Assembly (NCBI GenBank): GCA_039028155.1
Contig: JBCCIS010000001.1
Location: 186,001-250,000, forward strand
Source of the DNA: Pseudomonadota bacterium
Lineage (GTDB): Bacteria > Pseudomonadota > Alphaproteobacteria > SP197
Direction: 5' to 3'
DNA: 64,000 nt
Shown: positions 28,596 through 38,211 of the stretch, piece by piece
Layout of the letters: the number at the start of each line of letters is the position of its first letter
Numbering within the stretch: position 1 is the first letter of the stretch
Made by a program: the position numbers and the translations under genes
Notes under the pieces: generated by a model
Told to the model about the DNA's origin: nothing
Databases searched by the model: none
What the model saw: the letters and a program-made list of their open reading frames with translations, nothing else

Positions 28596-30412
28596 GCGCC
28601 TTCCCCCCGCTTCGCCGCGTAGCCGCGCGGCGTGTAGACGACCGACTTCCCGGCCCACTCGAAACATCGCGTCTGACTGCTGCCGACCATCACCAGGCTC
28701 ATCATGTCGGCATCGTCGGGTGTCAACGCTGCCAGGGTTGTCACGCGCATGGCCTCGCCATCACGCCCGACATGACGCGCGATGACGACCGGCGTGTCGC
28801 CGGGCCGTTCCTTAAGCAGGATATCCCGGGCATCCGCCAGATGCTGGCGGCGTTTCTTGGAGACCGGGTTATAGAACGCGACGACAAAGTCACCGTCCGC
28901 GGCCGCCATGACCCGCCGCGCGATGACCTCCCACGGCGTCAGCAGATCGGAAAGCGAGATCGCACAGAAGTCATGGCCAAGCGGCGCGCCGGCCCGCGCC
29001 GCCGCACCCTGCAGCGCCGAGATGCCCGGCACCACCGCGATGTCGACCGCGCGCCACGCCGGGGTCGCTTCCTCCTCGGCCAGTTCCCAGGTCAGACTTG
29101 CCATGGCGTAGATGCCGGGGTCGCCCGAACACAGCAGCACTACCCGCTTGCCTTCGCCAGCCAGGTCGAGGGCGGCGCGGCAGCGCGCCTCCTCCTCGCC
29201 CAGCGCGAAGTCGTGGCGCGCCTTGCCGGCACCGAGAGAACCCGCGAGATCGAGGTAATAGCCATAACCGACCAGATCCGTCGCCGCCGCGATGGCGCGG
29301 CTGGCCTCCGGGCTGCGCATGGCGCTGCCACCCGGGCCCAAGCCGACCAGGACCAGGCTTCCCGGCTGATGGGGAGCGGCATCCAAGACCCTCGGCGCGC
29401 GTGCGACGGCACATGTTGCGCGTTTCGATTTCGTCTTAGCGACGATCAGCTCGCTGTCCGGACCTGCCGCCGCGAGCGCCGCGCCTTCGGCGACGCCGTG
29501 ACAGCCTACCTCGTTGAAGACGACGTCCGACGGGGTCGCCAGGCGCGGCGACTCCGCTTCCAGTGTCGCGGCATCAAAGACCGTCAGCGGCAAGCCGAAA
29601 CTGTCAGCGGCGGCCAGCACCGCCGGCTCATCGACCTTCAGGTCGATGGACGCGACAGCGGCCACCGCTTCTTCCGCCAGACCGTGGCGCGCGAGCACGT
29701 CGTGCACCAGACCCATCAGTTCGGCCGGTTCCGCGCCGCGCTCCGTGCCGACACCGATGGTCAACAGGCGGGGATGAAAAACGAGCTCGTTCGGGGCAGG
29801 GCGAACCCGGCGGTGGGTCAGGCGTATCGCATGACGGGCGTCCTTGTTGGCGAAGGCCGCATCGCTCTTCAGCAGCCACGCGGCATCGCCCGCTTCGACA
29901 TGAAGCGCGACGGGGTCGCCGGCGAGCAGGGCCGCGGTGACCGGCTTGACCGCCTCGGGATTCATGATGCTCCAACCGTCCGGTGGCTCATCCAGCGCTA
30001 AACCCAGCTTGAGATCGCCCGCCGTTGTCACGGCGGCGGCGGCCCCCAGTGTCTCCGCACAGATCTCCGCCAACCTGTTGGCGCCATGGTGACCGCCCAG
30101 CAGCGGCACAACGGCACTGCCATCCTCGGCAATGGCCAGCACCGGCGGCTCGCTGTGCTTGTCGGCGAGAAACGGTGCGACCGCGCGGATCAGAATGCCG
30201 GAGGCGCACAGGCCGACCACCGGTACACCGGCGACAAACAGGTCGCCGATATGCGCCACAGTGTCATTGAATGTTACGTCAGCCGAATCAGCCCGGCCGC
30301 CCAGACCGTGCACGTTTGATCGCGGCAGCACAGTTTGCAAGCGGCGCGCGGTCTCAAGACCGCCGGCGCTCAAACAGATAAGCGCCGTACCTTCGGGCGT
30401 TTTCAGCGCCAT
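28592..30412 (-). CDS. cobJ: CbiG-CobJ fusion: cobalt-precorrin-5A hydrolase / precorrin-3B C17-methyltransferase
   Basis: This 606-residue fusion has an N-terminal CbiG_N part (LICLSAGGLETARRL, VPLLGGHHGANRLAEI, about 1-130). A CbiG_C/CobE part follows (LLTIGVGTERGAEPAEL to KSKRATCAVARAP, about 215-335). The C-terminal part is a CobJ/CbiH methyltransferase (SLVLVGLGPGGSAMRSPEA, LLCSGDPGIYAMA, about 350-606). CbiG opens the delta-lactone in the early-cobalt route; CobJ methylates C17 with ring contraction. The fusion order is seen in other alphaproteobacteria. It overlaps cobI by 10 nt and cobM by 4 nt. Confidence 0.9.
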   Translation of the reverse strand: MALKTPEGTALICLSAGGLETARRLQTVLPRSNVHGLGGRADSADVTFNDTVAHIGDLFVAGVPVVGLCASGILIRAVAPFLADKHSEPPVLAIAEDGSAVVPLLGGHHGANRLAEICAETLGAAAAVTTAGDLKLGLALDEPPDGWSIMNPEAVKPVTAALLAGDPVALHVEAGDAAWLLKSDAAFANKDARHAIRLTHRRVRPAPNELVFHPRLLTIGVGTERGAEPAELMGLVHDVLARHGLAEEAVAAVASIDLKVDEPAVLAAADSFGLPLTVFDAATLEAESPRLATPSDVVFNEVGCHGVAEGAALAAAGPDSELIVAKTKSKRATCAVARAPRVLDAAPHQPGSLVLVGLGPGGSAMRSPEASRAIAAATDLVGYGYYLDLAGSLGAGKARHDFALGEEEARCRAALDLAGEGKRVVLLCSGDPGIYAMASLTWELAEEEATPAWRAVDIAVVPGISALQGAAARAGAPLGHDFCAISLSDLLTPWEVIARRVMAAADGDFVVAFYNPVSKKRRQHLADARDILLKERPGDTPVVIARHVGRDGEAMRVTTLAALTPDDADMMSLVMVGSSQTRCFEWAGKSVVYTPRGYAAKRGEGA

Positions 30413-31110
30413 GCCTCGCCCCGGCTGTGCACCAGCACCATCGAGAAATAGGGCGCCTTGGCTTCACCGAGTTCGGCCAGTGGCAGCGATTTCTGATCGG
30501 CCATGGTGGCGTGCTCGACGTAGCGCGCGCGGGCGACCATGCCGAGCCGTTCGATAACCGCTTTGATCTTCGGCATGTGGCGGCCGACCTTGATGATGGC
30601 GGCCGCCTCGACGTCCTTAAGCCGGCGCTCCAGCTCATCCTCGGCAAGGATCCCCGGCAGGACGGTCAGTACATCGTCGCGCGCGGCAAGCGGCGCGCCG
30701 GCGACGGCCGGACAGGCGACGAGCGACGAAACGCCGGGCACGACCTCGACCCGGTGACGATGGGCGAGCCGACCGAACAGATACATGAAGGAACCATAGA
30801 AGAACGGGTCGCCCTCGCAGATCGCCGCGACGTCGCGCCCGGCGGTGAGATGTCCGGCAATATCCGCGGCCGCCTGATCATAGACCGCCTCGACCGGAAA
30901 CCGGTTGAGGTCGAGCGGCATGCGAATGGCGATTTCCGTCTGGCCGCCCGGCAGGTGGCTTTCGACGATCGCGCGCGCCAGGCTTGGCCCCTCCTCCGGC
31001 GCCGGATAGGCGACGACCGGCGCGGCGCGCAGCAAGCGATGTGCCTTCAAGGTGATGAGGTCGGGATCGCCCGGACCGACACCGAGACCCCACAGCGTTC
31101 CCGGACTCAT
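30403..31110 (-). CDS. cobI: Precorrin-2 C20-methyltransferase
   Basis: The 235-residue SAM methyltransferase adds the C20 methyl to (cobalt-)precorrin-2. Motifs are LWGLGVGPGDPDLITLKAHRLL at the N-terminus and ICEGDPFFYGSFMYLF near residue 96, both typical of CobI/CbiL. ATG 31110 overlaps the cobL stop as ATGA; the frame is open further upstream but only inside cobL. Its stop overlaps the cbiG-cobJ start by 10 nt. Confidence 0.93.
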   Translation of the reverse strand: MSPGTLWGLGVGPGDPDLITLKAHRLLRAAPVVAYPAPEEGPSLARAIVESHLPGGQTEIAIRMPLDLNRFPVEAVYDQAAADIAGHLTAGRDVAAICEGDPFFYGSFMYLFGRLAHRHRVEVVPGVSSLVACPAVAGAPLAARDDVLTVLPGILAEDELERRLKDVEAAAIIKVGRHMPKIKAVIERLGMVARARYVEHATMADQKSLPLAELGEAKAPYFSMVLVHSRGEAWR

Positions 31111-32312
31111 GACTTCACCAGGGCAAGCTGGGTGACCGGCATCAGCGGACGCCAGCCCTCGAACGGTCCGACCGGATCTGCGCGGCTGATCGCAAGGCGC
31201 GTCATCGACCCGCCGTGGTCGCGATGCCAAGCCATCAAGACGGTCTCGCCTTCCAATGTCACCGCGTTGGCGACGAGCCGCCCGCCGGGCTTGAGCGCCT
31301 GCCAGGCGCGCTCCATCAGCCCGTCCGTCGTCAGACCGCCACCCACAAAGACCGCGTCCGGTTCATCAAGATCGGCCAGGGCTTCCGGCGCCGTGCCGGC
31401 GATGACATGGAGCAACGGCGTGCCGAGCTGGGCGGCGTTCTCGGCCATCATGGCACGCCGCTCGCCGTCACGTTCGACGGCGATAGCCCGTGAGCCATCG
31501 GCGGCGCGCATCCATTCGATGGCGACAGAGCCGCAACCGGCGCCGATATCCCACAAGAGCCCGCCGGGCACCGGCCCGAGCGCGGCGAGCGTCACCGCAC
31601 GGACCTCACGCTTGGTCATCTGGCCGTCATGACGAAAGGCATCGTCCGGCAGACCCGGCACGCGCGGCAGGATGGCTTGCCCCGCGTCAGCAACGACCTC
31701 GACGGCGGCGGTGTTAAGGTCGGGCACCTCTATGGCCACACCATCCGCGGCCGTTGTCACAAGGGATGTCTCCTTTTCACCGCCCATATGCGACAGGACG
31801 GTCATGCGGCTCGGTCCGAACCCCGCGTCTGCCAGCAGGTTGGCGAGCGCCGCCGGTGTCGTGGCGTCCTCCGACAGGATCAAGAGCCGATTGCCAGTGG
31901 TGAGATGGCCGCGCACGAGATCGAGCGGTCGGCCATGCACGGTCAAAAGCCGGCATTCTGCAAGCGGCCAGCCGAGCCGGGCGCAGGCCAGGCTGAACGC
32001 GCCGACACCGGGCAGGCAGACGATTTCGTCATGGGCGAACCGGCGCATCAGGGTGACGCCGATGCCATAGGCCATGGGATCGCCGCTGGCGAGCACCGTC
32101 ACCCGCTTGCCGCGCAGGCTCTCCAACCGCGCCACGGTCGCCTTCAAAGGGCTGTCCCAGGTGAGCTTTTCGGCGTCGTGGTCGGCGACCATGGCGAGAT
32201 GCCGTTCACCGCCGACCAGTACTTCCGCGTCGTCGACGAGGGCACGCGCCGGTGCCGCGAGTCCCGCTAAACCGTCCTCGCCGATACCGACAATGCGCAG
32301 CCAGGGCTTCAT
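31107..32312 (-). CDS. cobL: Precorrin-6Y C5,15-methyltransferase (decarboxylating), CbiE-CbiT fusion
   Basis: The 401-residue bifunctional enzyme methylates C5 and C15 and decarboxylates the C12 acetate. The N-terminal CbiE half shows VLASGDPMAYGIGVTLMRRF. The C-terminal CbiT half has the Rossmann methyltransferase motif LLWDIGAGCGSVAIEWMRA and DAVFVGGGLTTDGLME. Both halves are complete. It overlaps cobH and cobI by 4 nt each, consistent with one polycistronic, coupled operon. Confidence 0.94.
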   Translation of the reverse strand: MKPWLRIVGIGEDGLAGLAAPARALVDDAEVLVGGERHLAMVADHDAEKLTWDSPLKATVARLESLRGKRVTVLASGDPMAYGIGVTLMRRFAHDEIVCLPGVGAFSLACARLGWPLAECRLLTVHGRPLDLVRGHLTTGNRLLILSEDATTPAALANLLADAGFGPSRMTVLSHMGGEKETSLVTTAADGVAIEVPDLNTAAVEVVADAGQAILPRVPGLPDDAFRHDGQMTKREVRAVTLAALGPVPGGLLWDIGAGCGSVAIEWMRAADGSRAIAVERDGERRAMMAENAAQLGTPLLHVIAGTAPEALADLDEPDAVFVGGGLTTDGLMERAWQALKPGGRLVANAVTLEGETVLMAWHRDHGGSMTRLAISRADPVGPFEGWRPLMPVTQLALVKS

Positions 32313-32944
32313 GGGATTCCACCCATCAGCGCGTTGACGGCGGCGGCGGCAAGGGCGCTGCCGCCGCGCCGGCCATGCACAGTGATGAAGGGCAGACCGC
32401 TTTCGGCAAGCGCCAGCTTCGATTCCGCCGCGCCGACGAACCCGACGGGCATGCCGATGACCAGCGCCGGTCGGGCATCACCGTCCTCGATCTTCTCCAA
32501 CAGTCGGAACAACGCGGTCGGCGCGTTGCCGATGGCGACAACCGCGTTGTCGAGATGCCCGTCCCACAAGTCGACGGCCGCCGCGGAACGGGTCGTCGCC
32601 CGCGTCTTTGCCAGATCTGGCACGGCCGGATCGTTCAAACGGCAAACCACCGCGTTACCTGCCGGCAGACGACTGGCGATGACGCCGCGCGCGACCATCT
32701 CGACGTCGCAAAGGATGGCCGCGCCGGCTTCGAGCGCTTGGCGGCCACGGGCGACGGCGCCAGGCGACAACGCGAGATCGCCGACCAGATCAGTCATGCC
32801 GCAGGCGTGGATCAACCGCACCGCGAGCGGACGGGTGTCGTCGTCGAGCCGTGCGAGGTTGGCTTCGCTTTCTATGATACGCCGTGACTCCCGATAGATC
32901 GCGTCGGGGTCGCGCAGATAGTCCCCGGTTTCAGGCAGCGACAT
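32309..32944 (-). CDS. cobH: Precorrin-8X methylmutase
   Basis: This 211-residue enzyme moves the C11 methyl to C12, giving hydrogenobyrinate (or cobyrinate). The expected catalytic His is H46 in RLIHACGM, and the family stretches LDDDTRPLAVRL and GNAPTALFRLLEKIEDG are clear. ATG 32944 is selected because it gives the usual MSLPETGDYLRDPDAIYRES-type N-terminus, and the longer frame runs into the upstream gene. It overlaps that upstream gene by 14 nt and cobL by 4 nt. Confidence 0.93.
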   Translation of the reverse strand: MSLPETGDYLRDPDAIYRESRRIIESEANLARLDDDTRPLAVRLIHACGMTDLVGDLALSPGAVARGRQALEAGAAILCDVEMVARGVIASRLPAGNAVVCRLNDPAVPDLAKTRATTRSAAAVDLWDGHLDNAVVAIGNAPTALFRLLEKIEDGDARPALVIGMPVGFVGAAESKLALAESGLPFITVHGRRGGSALAAAAVNALMGGIP

Positions 32945-33896
32945 GGCCGCCCCCACGGAACAGGGCATCGACATCGACGGCGATGCGGCCGGCCTTCGTG
33001 CCCGGCTCGCTCACGCCCAGGATCCAGGCCTCCTCGGTCTCGATCGCCCGGCGTTCGGCGGCGCTCAAATCGTCCGCGCCGGCGAAGAGAGCGCCGAGCT
33101 CTCCGGCATCGTCGAGCGCTTTCAGATAGCCCACCATGGCCTGAACCTGCAGTGCGTCCTTAACCGCATCGCTGTTTGAACGGGGCGCGACAAGTGACGG
33201 GTAGATCTCCGCCAGCACGACGTCCAAGTCGCGCAAGTCACCCGTGGTCAGAGACTTAAGACCCGTCTCGAACGGCCAGATGCGCGCCTTGAACCGGCGA
33301 TCGCGGCGCAGCGCCTTGACCACCGGCAGACCCATGAGAACCTGGCTTCCGACCGAGCCGGTATAGGCGAGCTTCCAGACCGGCTGTGGACCGGTGATGT
33401 AACGTTCGCCGATGCGCCGCTCCGCAAGCCGTCCGCGACCATAGGCCTCGGGCCGCCGCGTCGTGAGCGTCGCGCGGGCCTGACCGGCCGGACAGCCCCA
33501 GAACGGACCGGGCCGGCCCAGCCTTCGGTTAAGCCCGGCGCCAACATCAAAACGGTTGTTGGTGTTGTCGTCGGCGTCCTCGATCAGCCGGTCGACCTCG
33601 TCCCATGCGGCGCGCCAGGCCGGCCCCTCAAGACCGAGTGTCCGGGCGAAACCCTTGGGGTAGCCGAAGGGGAAGTCGAAACCGGCGATGACCTTTTGGC
33701 CGGCGTCGCGGCAGCCGATAAAGAGTCCGGCGATGCTGTCACGCGCTGCCGCTCGTGTTGGCGGGTTCTCCAGAGCCACCAATCGCAGGCCACCGGCAGA
33801 ACGCGCGGCCAGGCAGACCCAGACCGAATCCTTGCCCGTGCGCGGCACCGCCGCCGCGCTCCAGTCGACCATCATGTAGGCGTCGAACAGCGCCAT
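32931..33896 (-). CDS. Conserved protein of unknown function inside the B12 operon (RNase H-like fold suspected)
   Basis: The 321-residue protein is not a recognised B12 enzyme. It begins AYMMVDWSAAAVPRTGKDSVWVCLA, and further on has IAGFDFPFGYPKGFA, FDVGAGLNRRLGRPGPFWGCP and a late acidic pair. The D-W-S strand and GFDFPFGYP recall DUF429-type RNase H-like proteins. I also recall database entries labelling similar proteins as molybdopterin guanine dinucleotide synthesis, a label I cannot verify. It is placed between cbiX (7-nt gap) and cobH (14-nt overlap), so it is clearly co-expressed with corrin ring genes. No signal peptide or TM segment is seen. Confidence 0.7.
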   Translation of the reverse strand: MALFDAYMMVDWSAAAVPRTGKDSVWVCLAARSAGGLRLVALENPPTRAAARDSIAGLFIGCRDAGQKVIAGFDFPFGYPKGFARTLGLEGPAWRAAWDEVDRLIEDADDNTNNRFDVGAGLNRRLGRPGPFWGCPAGQARATLTTRRPEAYGRGRLAERRIGERYITGPQPVWKLAYTGSVGSQVLMGLPVVKALRRDRRFKARIWPFETGLKSLTTGDLRDLDVVLAEIYPSLVAPRSNSDAVKDALQVQAMVGYLKALDDAGELGALFAGADDLSAAERRAIETEEAWILGVSEPGTKAGRIAVDVDALFRGGGHVAA

Positions 33897-33903
33897 CGTT
33901 GTC

Positions 33904-34986
33904 TCAGCCCTTCAGGGTACGCGGGCCCAGCGGGTGGTCGGCATGGGGATAGGGATGATGGCCGTGATCATGACTGTGCCCGTGCCCATGATCATGGCTG
34001 TGCCCGTGATCGTGGCTGTGGCCATGCCCGTGGTCATGACCGTCACCATGGTGGTGATGGTGATGATGGCTGTGATCGTGGCTATGACCGTCGTTATCCG
34101 CCGGACCGGTGCCAATACCCTCGACATGGTGGTGATGGCTTTCCTGGGCGAGACCGACTTCGTCCTCGAAACCCAAGACCTGCATGCGGTACTTGCAGGT
34201 CTGACAATTCATGTTGCCGGTGCCGCCTTCGATCTCCTGGATGCGGTCTAGGAAGGTATCGACCACCAGGGGATGGTCGTTCAGATAACCCGCCTTGACG
34301 AACTCCACGTCGGGAAACTCGGCCGCGACGATGTCGGTGTGATCGTAGATGCGACGCACCAGGATGCCGGTGAAGAGGAAGTACGGAAAGACGACGATGC
34401 GTTTGTAGCCGAGCCGCACCGCGTGGCGCAGTCCGGGCTGGACCAGCGGGAAGGTGACGCCGGAGTAGGCGACCTCGCCCCAGCCGAAACCCAGACCCTC
34501 CCACAACATGCGCCCGACCTTGGCAATGTTGGAGTTGGCGTCCGGATCCGACGCGCCGCGTCCGACCGTGACCAGCAGGGTGTCGTGCAGCGCCACCTCG
34601 CCATTCGCCTTGTTGGCGGCCTCGACGGCAGCCATGACCCGGTCGCCGGCGGCACGCACCATGCGCGTGTCGATGCCCAGATCCCGGCCGAACTTGATCG
34701 TCAACCCGTCATGCTGCGCCATATAGGTGTTCAAGACCGACGGCACGTCGTTCTTGACGTGGCCGGCGGCGAACAGCATGCCGGGCACGGCCAGGATGTT
34801 GCTGGCGCCGCCGGCGCGCAGCTTATCGAGCCCGTCGCGGATGATCGGCGTCGCGAACTCCAGGAAGCCGTGCTCCAAGGGTACGTCGACTCGTTCGCGC
34901 AGGCGCTCGGCGATGGCGCCGAACTCCGTGATGGCGCCCTCGTCGCGGCTGCCGTGGCCGCACAGCATGATAGCCGTCTCGCTCAT
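33904..34986 (-). CDS. cbiX: Sirohydrochlorin cobaltochelatase CbiX with Fe-S motif and His-rich tail
   Basis: The 360-residue protein inserts Co2+ into sirohydrochlorin at the start of the early-cobalt route. The N-terminal repeat has the catalytic His in MLCGHGSRDEGAI and the second in VPGMLFAAGHVKNDVPS. After residue 255 a cysteine cluster (MNCQTCKYRM) is a likely iron-sulfur ligand set. The last ~90 residues are extremely His/Asp/Gly-rich with repeated HGHSHDHG units, likely a metal-binding store. It is the first gene of the operon running to cobM and is divergent from cobD. Confidence 0.93.
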   Translation of the reverse strand: MSETAIMLCGHGSRDEGAITEFGAIAERLRERVDVPLEHGFLEFATPIIRDGLDKLRAGGASNILAVPGMLFAAGHVKNDVPSVLNTYMAQHDGLTIKFGRDLGIDTRMVRAAGDRVMAAVEAANKANGEVALHDTLLVTVGRGASDPDANSNIAKVGRMLWEGLGFGWGEVAYSGVTFPLVQPGLRHAVRLGYKRIVVFPYFLFTGILVRRIYDHTDIVAAEFPDVEFVKAGYLNDHPLVVDTFLDRIQEIEGGTGNMNCQTCKYRMQVLGFEDEVGLAQESHHHHVEGIGTGPADNDGHSHDHSHHHHHHHGDGHDHGHGHSHDHGHSHDHGHGHSHDHGHHPYPHADHPLGPRTLKG

Positions 34987-35060
34987 GATCGTGTCCTTTC
35001 ACCCATGGGACGCCGGTTGTTTCGATTGACGCCCGGGACCCTTCGTCCCATGTACGCGCC

Positions 35061-36026
35061 ATGTTGTTGGATCTCGCCGCGCCGTCGGTCCTGGCGGCGG
35101 CCCTGCTTCTGGATGCGCTGATCGGCGACCCCCGCTGGCTGTGGGGCCGCGTGCCCCACCCGATCGCGCTTCTGGGCGGTCTGATCGACTGGCTCGACAG
35201 GCGCCTGAACCGCCGCGATGCGGCGACCCGCCATCTGCGCGGCATTGTGGTGCTTGTCCTGGTGACAACGCTGGCCGCTTTCACCGGCTGGGTGATCGTC
35301 GCGATCACCGATCTCATCCCGTTCGGCTGGCTGATCGAGGCATTCTGCGCCTCCGTCCTGATCGCCCAGCGCGATCTCTATGTGCACGTCCGTCGCGTCG
35401 CCCAGGGACTGCGCGACGAGGGCCTGGACGGCGGACGCGCCGCCGTCGCACACATCGTCGGACGCGACCCCAAGAGGCTGGATGACCACGGCGTCGGACG
35501 CGCCACGATCGAGTCCTGCGCGGAGAATTTCGCCGACGGCGTGGTCGCGCCGGTGTTCTGGTTTTTGCTGTTCGGCCTGCCCGGCATGGCGGCCTACAAG
35601 GCCGTCAACACGCTGGACAGCATGCTGGGCCACAAGAGCGAATCCCACCGCGCATTCGGCGCGGCCTCGGCCCACTTCGACGACGTGGTTAACTGGATCC
35701 CGGCGCGCCTCTCGGCCTTCATCGTCGTCTTGGGCGCCTGCTTCATGACCGGCAGCCGCCCCGGCGAAGGTCTGAAGGCGGTCTTCCGTGACGCGCCGCA
35801 ACACAACTCGCCCAACGCCGGCTGGCCGGAAGCCGCGTTCGCCGGCGCGCTCGGCATCGCCATCGCAGGACCGCGCCAATACGGGCACGAAACCGTCGAC
35901 GGCGCCTGGATGGGCGACGGCCGCACGGACGTTACCGCGGAGGATATCGACCGCTCGCTGAAGCTCTATGTCAATGCGTGCATCATTCATGGGCTGATCG
36001 CCGTCACCTTGCTGACCTGGCTCTGA
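35061..36026 (+). CDS. cobD: Adenosylcobinamide-phosphate synthase (CobD/CbiB)
   Basis: The 321-residue inner membrane protein attaches the aminopropanol linker to adenosylcobyric acid. It has several TM helices, the N-terminal [21 protein letters not shown] and [22 protein letters not shown], both CbiB signatures. It is on the plus strand, divergent from cbiX. Its last 40 bases overlap the last 40 bases of the convergent cobQ, so both C-termini share DNA. Confidence 0.94.
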   Translation: MLLDLAAPSVLAAALLLDALIGDPRWLWGRVPHPIALLGGLIDWLDRRLNRRDAATRHLRGIVVLVLVTTLAAFTGWVIVAITDLIPFGWLIEAFCASVLIAQRDLYVHVRRVAQGLRDEGLDGGRAAVAHIVGRDPKRLDDHGVGRATIESCAENFADGVVAPVFWFLLFGLPGMAAYKAVNTLDSMLGHKSESHRAFGAASAHFDDVVNWIPARLSAFIVVLGACFMTGSRPGEGLKAVFRDAPQHNSPNAGWPEAAFAGALGIAIAGPRQYGHETVDGAWMGDGRTDVTAEDIDRSLKLYVNACIIHGLIAVTLLTWL

Positions 36027-37498
36027 TCGCCGCTGGCGATCGCCAGCAGGCGATCCAGGTCGAGCGCCTGCTCCATACCGTCGGCGACACGGTCAAGCGC
36101 CTCGTCGACCGCGGCCTCGAAGGAGAGCCCTGAGACCGCGCGGTTCCTGATGCGCGCCAGGAACTGGTGGCGAAAATCGTCGGCGGCGAACAGTCCGTGC
36201 ACGTAGCAGCCCATGACGCGGCCTGACGGCGCGACCGCACCATCGGGCCGGCCGTCGATCTCGATCATCGGCCGCGCGATCCCGGCGCCCGTCGTCTCGC
36301 CGATATGCATCTCGTAGCCGGTGAAGACCGCGCCGGTCTCAACGTCGCGCGCGGCGACCTCGGTGAGCTGTTTGTCACCGGCCAGCACCGTCTCAACGTC
36401 GAGCAGACCGAGGCCCGGCTCCATGCCGGCGGCACCTTCGATGCCGTCGGGGTCTGAGACCCGCTGACCCAGCATCTGGTAACCCGCGCAGATGCCGAGC
36501 ACCCAGCCGCCACGTCGGATATGGGCGGCAAGGTCGATATCCCAACCCTGGTTCTTCAGATCACGCAGGTCCCCGACGGTCGCCTTGGAGCCCGGCAGGA
36601 TAATGAGATCCGCATCGCCCGGCAGCGGCTGTCCTGGTTCGACCACGGTGACCGCGACATCGGGCTCGGCGAGCAATGGGTCGAGGTCATCGAAATTGGC
36701 GATGCGTGCAAGCCGGGGCACCGCGATGCGGATGGTACCGCCGGTCCCATCTTCCGAGGCGAAACTGTCGAGCGCGACCGCATCCTCGGCCGGCAGTCGT
36801 TTGGCTTCGGCCAAGTGCGGCACGATCCCCAGACATTCCCACCCGGTGCGCGCGGCGATGATGGCGAGCGCATCGTCAAACAGCGCGGGATCGCCGCGAA
36901 ACTTGTTGATGATGTAGGCCCGGATGCGCGCCTTCTCGTCCGGCTCCAAGAGTGCCATGGTGCCGACAAGGCTCGCGATGACACCGCCCCGGTCGATATC
37001 GCCGACCAGCACCACCGGTACATCGGCGGCCTCGGCAAATCCCATGTTCGCGATGTCACCCTGGCGCAGGTTGACCTCCGCCGGACTGCCAGCGCCTTCG
37101 ATCAGCACCAGATCGGCATCCGCGCCCAGCCGATCGAAACTCTCGATGACCCGCGGCAACAGCTGCGGTTTGAGCGTGTGATAGTCGCGCGCCTGCGCCT
37201 CGCCGAACACGCGGCCCTGCACGACAACCTGGGCGCCTCGCTCCGACTGCGGCTTCAGCAAGACCGGGTTCATGTCGACCGAGGGCGCGATGCCAGCGGC
37301 ACGAGCCTGCAACATCTGGGCGCGGCCGATTTCACCGCCATCGGGGGTCACGCCCGCATTGTTCGACATGTTCTGCGGCTTGAACGGCCGCACCTTGAGG
37401 CCGCGGCGGGTATAGGCGCGCGCCAGACCGGCGACCAGCAGCGACTTGCCGACATCCGATCCGGTGCCCTGCAGCATGAGGGCGGGTGGGCGCGTCAC
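35987..37498 (-). CDS. cobQ: Cobyric acid synthase (CobQ/CbiP)
   Basis: The 503-residue glutamine amidotransferase amidates four side chains (b, d, e and g). The N-terminal [20 protein letters not shown]-loop, [11 protein letters not shown], the GATase nucleophile Cys in [10 protein letters not shown] and the His in MGCYVHGLF are intact. GTG 37498 is preferred: it follows the upstream stop by 7 nt and has AGGG in position, while the upstream alternative is a TTG overlapping the previous gene. It forms a probable operon with the two Ysc84 genes. Confidence 0.93.
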   Translation of the reverse strand: MTRPPALMLQGTGSDVGKSLLVAGLARAYTRRGLKVRPFKPQNMSNNAGVTPDGGEIGRAQMLQARAAGIAPSVDMNPVLLKPQSERGAQVVVQGRVFGEAQARDYHTLKPQLLPRVIESFDRLGADADLVLIEGAGSPAEVNLRQGDIANMGFAEAADVPVVLVGDIDRGGVIASLVGTMALLEPDEKARIRAYIINKFRGDPALFDDALAIIAARTGWECLGIVPHLAEAKRLPAEDAVALDSFASEDGTGGTIRIAVPRLARIANFDDLDPLLAEPDVAVTVVEPGQPLPGDADLIILPGSKATVGDLRDLKNQGWDIDLAAHIRRGGWVLGICAGYQMLGQRVSDPDGIEGAAGMEPGLGLLDVETVLAGDKQLTEVAARDVETGAVFTGYEMHIGETTGAGIARPMIEIDGRPDGAVAPSGRVMGCYVHGLFAADDFRHQFLARIRNRAVSGLSFEAAVDEALDRVADGMEQALDLDRLLAIASGDQSQVSKVTAISP

Positions 37499-37505
37499 AA
37501 CCGCC

Positions 37506-38195
37506 CTACTCCGGGTCAATGCCGGTCAGCGCGGCGCGCAGGCCATCGGCATCATCGTTCGACACGGTGCCAGCCTGCACGATCTCGCGGGTCGTCGCGG
37601 CCTCACCATAGTAGAGCTGGTTGGTGTCCTCGTCGGGGATCAGGATCGCGCCTTCGACGGCAACGCCGGCGAACAGGCCCTGTCCGGTGCCGTAAGCATA
37701 GATGTCTTGATCGAACTCGGTACTGGTGGTCGCCGCCTTGGCGTTGACGCCGACCGGCCCAGCGGCGACGGACGCATCGCCGCCGATCTCAATCTTGTCG
37801 GCCAGCATCGCCTCCATGCCGTCATCGGTCATGATGACCAGGACGACCTGGTTCACCGAGGCGCCGATCTGCAGGCCGACGCTGCCCGACGCCATGGTCA
37901 TGAACGCCGGGTAGCTCCACGCGCCGGTGTTCAGATCGTGGGCCAGCAGAACCGCCTCGCCCACCTCGCCCCCGATGATCAGGCCGGCCTTGTACAGCGC
38001 CGGCACGACGACCACGCCGCGGGCGCGGGTCAAGAGGCCGCGCAGATTCTCGAAGTCCGGATCGGTGATCAGCTGTTCGACCGTGGCCTGGGCGTCGCCG
38101 ACCAGATCCTGCGGCGAGTCCGCATGGGCCGGCGTGGCGGCGAACAATGCCGCCGCCACAACCCAACCCATGAACCATTGCCGCAGAATCGACAT
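37506..38195 (-). CDS. Secreted Ysc84-domain lipid-binding-like protein, copy 1
   Basis: The 229-residue protein has a signal peptide ([25 protein letters not shown]) and the Ysc84/SYLF core with [44 protein letters not shown] and [12 protein letters not shown]. Ysc84 domains bind phosphoinositides in eukaryotes; bacterial members are periplasmic and mostly uncharacterised. It is a tandem paralogue of the next upstream gene (16-nt gap) and lies 7 nt before cobQ. No link to B12 chemistry is apparent. Confidence 0.82.
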   Translation of the reverse strand: MSILRQWFMGWVVAAALFAATPAHADSPQDLVGDAQATVEQLITDPDFENLRGLLTRARGVVVVPALYKAGLIIGGEVGEAVLLAHDLNTGAWSYPAFMTMASGSVGLQIGASVNQVVLVIMTDDGMEAMLADKIEIGGDASVAAGPVGVNAKAATTSTEFDQDIYAYGTGQGLFAGVAVEGAILIPDEDTNQLYYGEAATTREIVQAGTVSNDDADGLRAALTGIDPE

Positions 38196-38211
38196 CGTCG
38201 ATCAACCCCGA

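Noticed and set aside
33912-34251. Separate small gene in the His-rich repeat region
   Set aside because: The repetitive HGHSHDHG tract is in frame with cbiX; frames on either strand here are repeats of its codon pattern.
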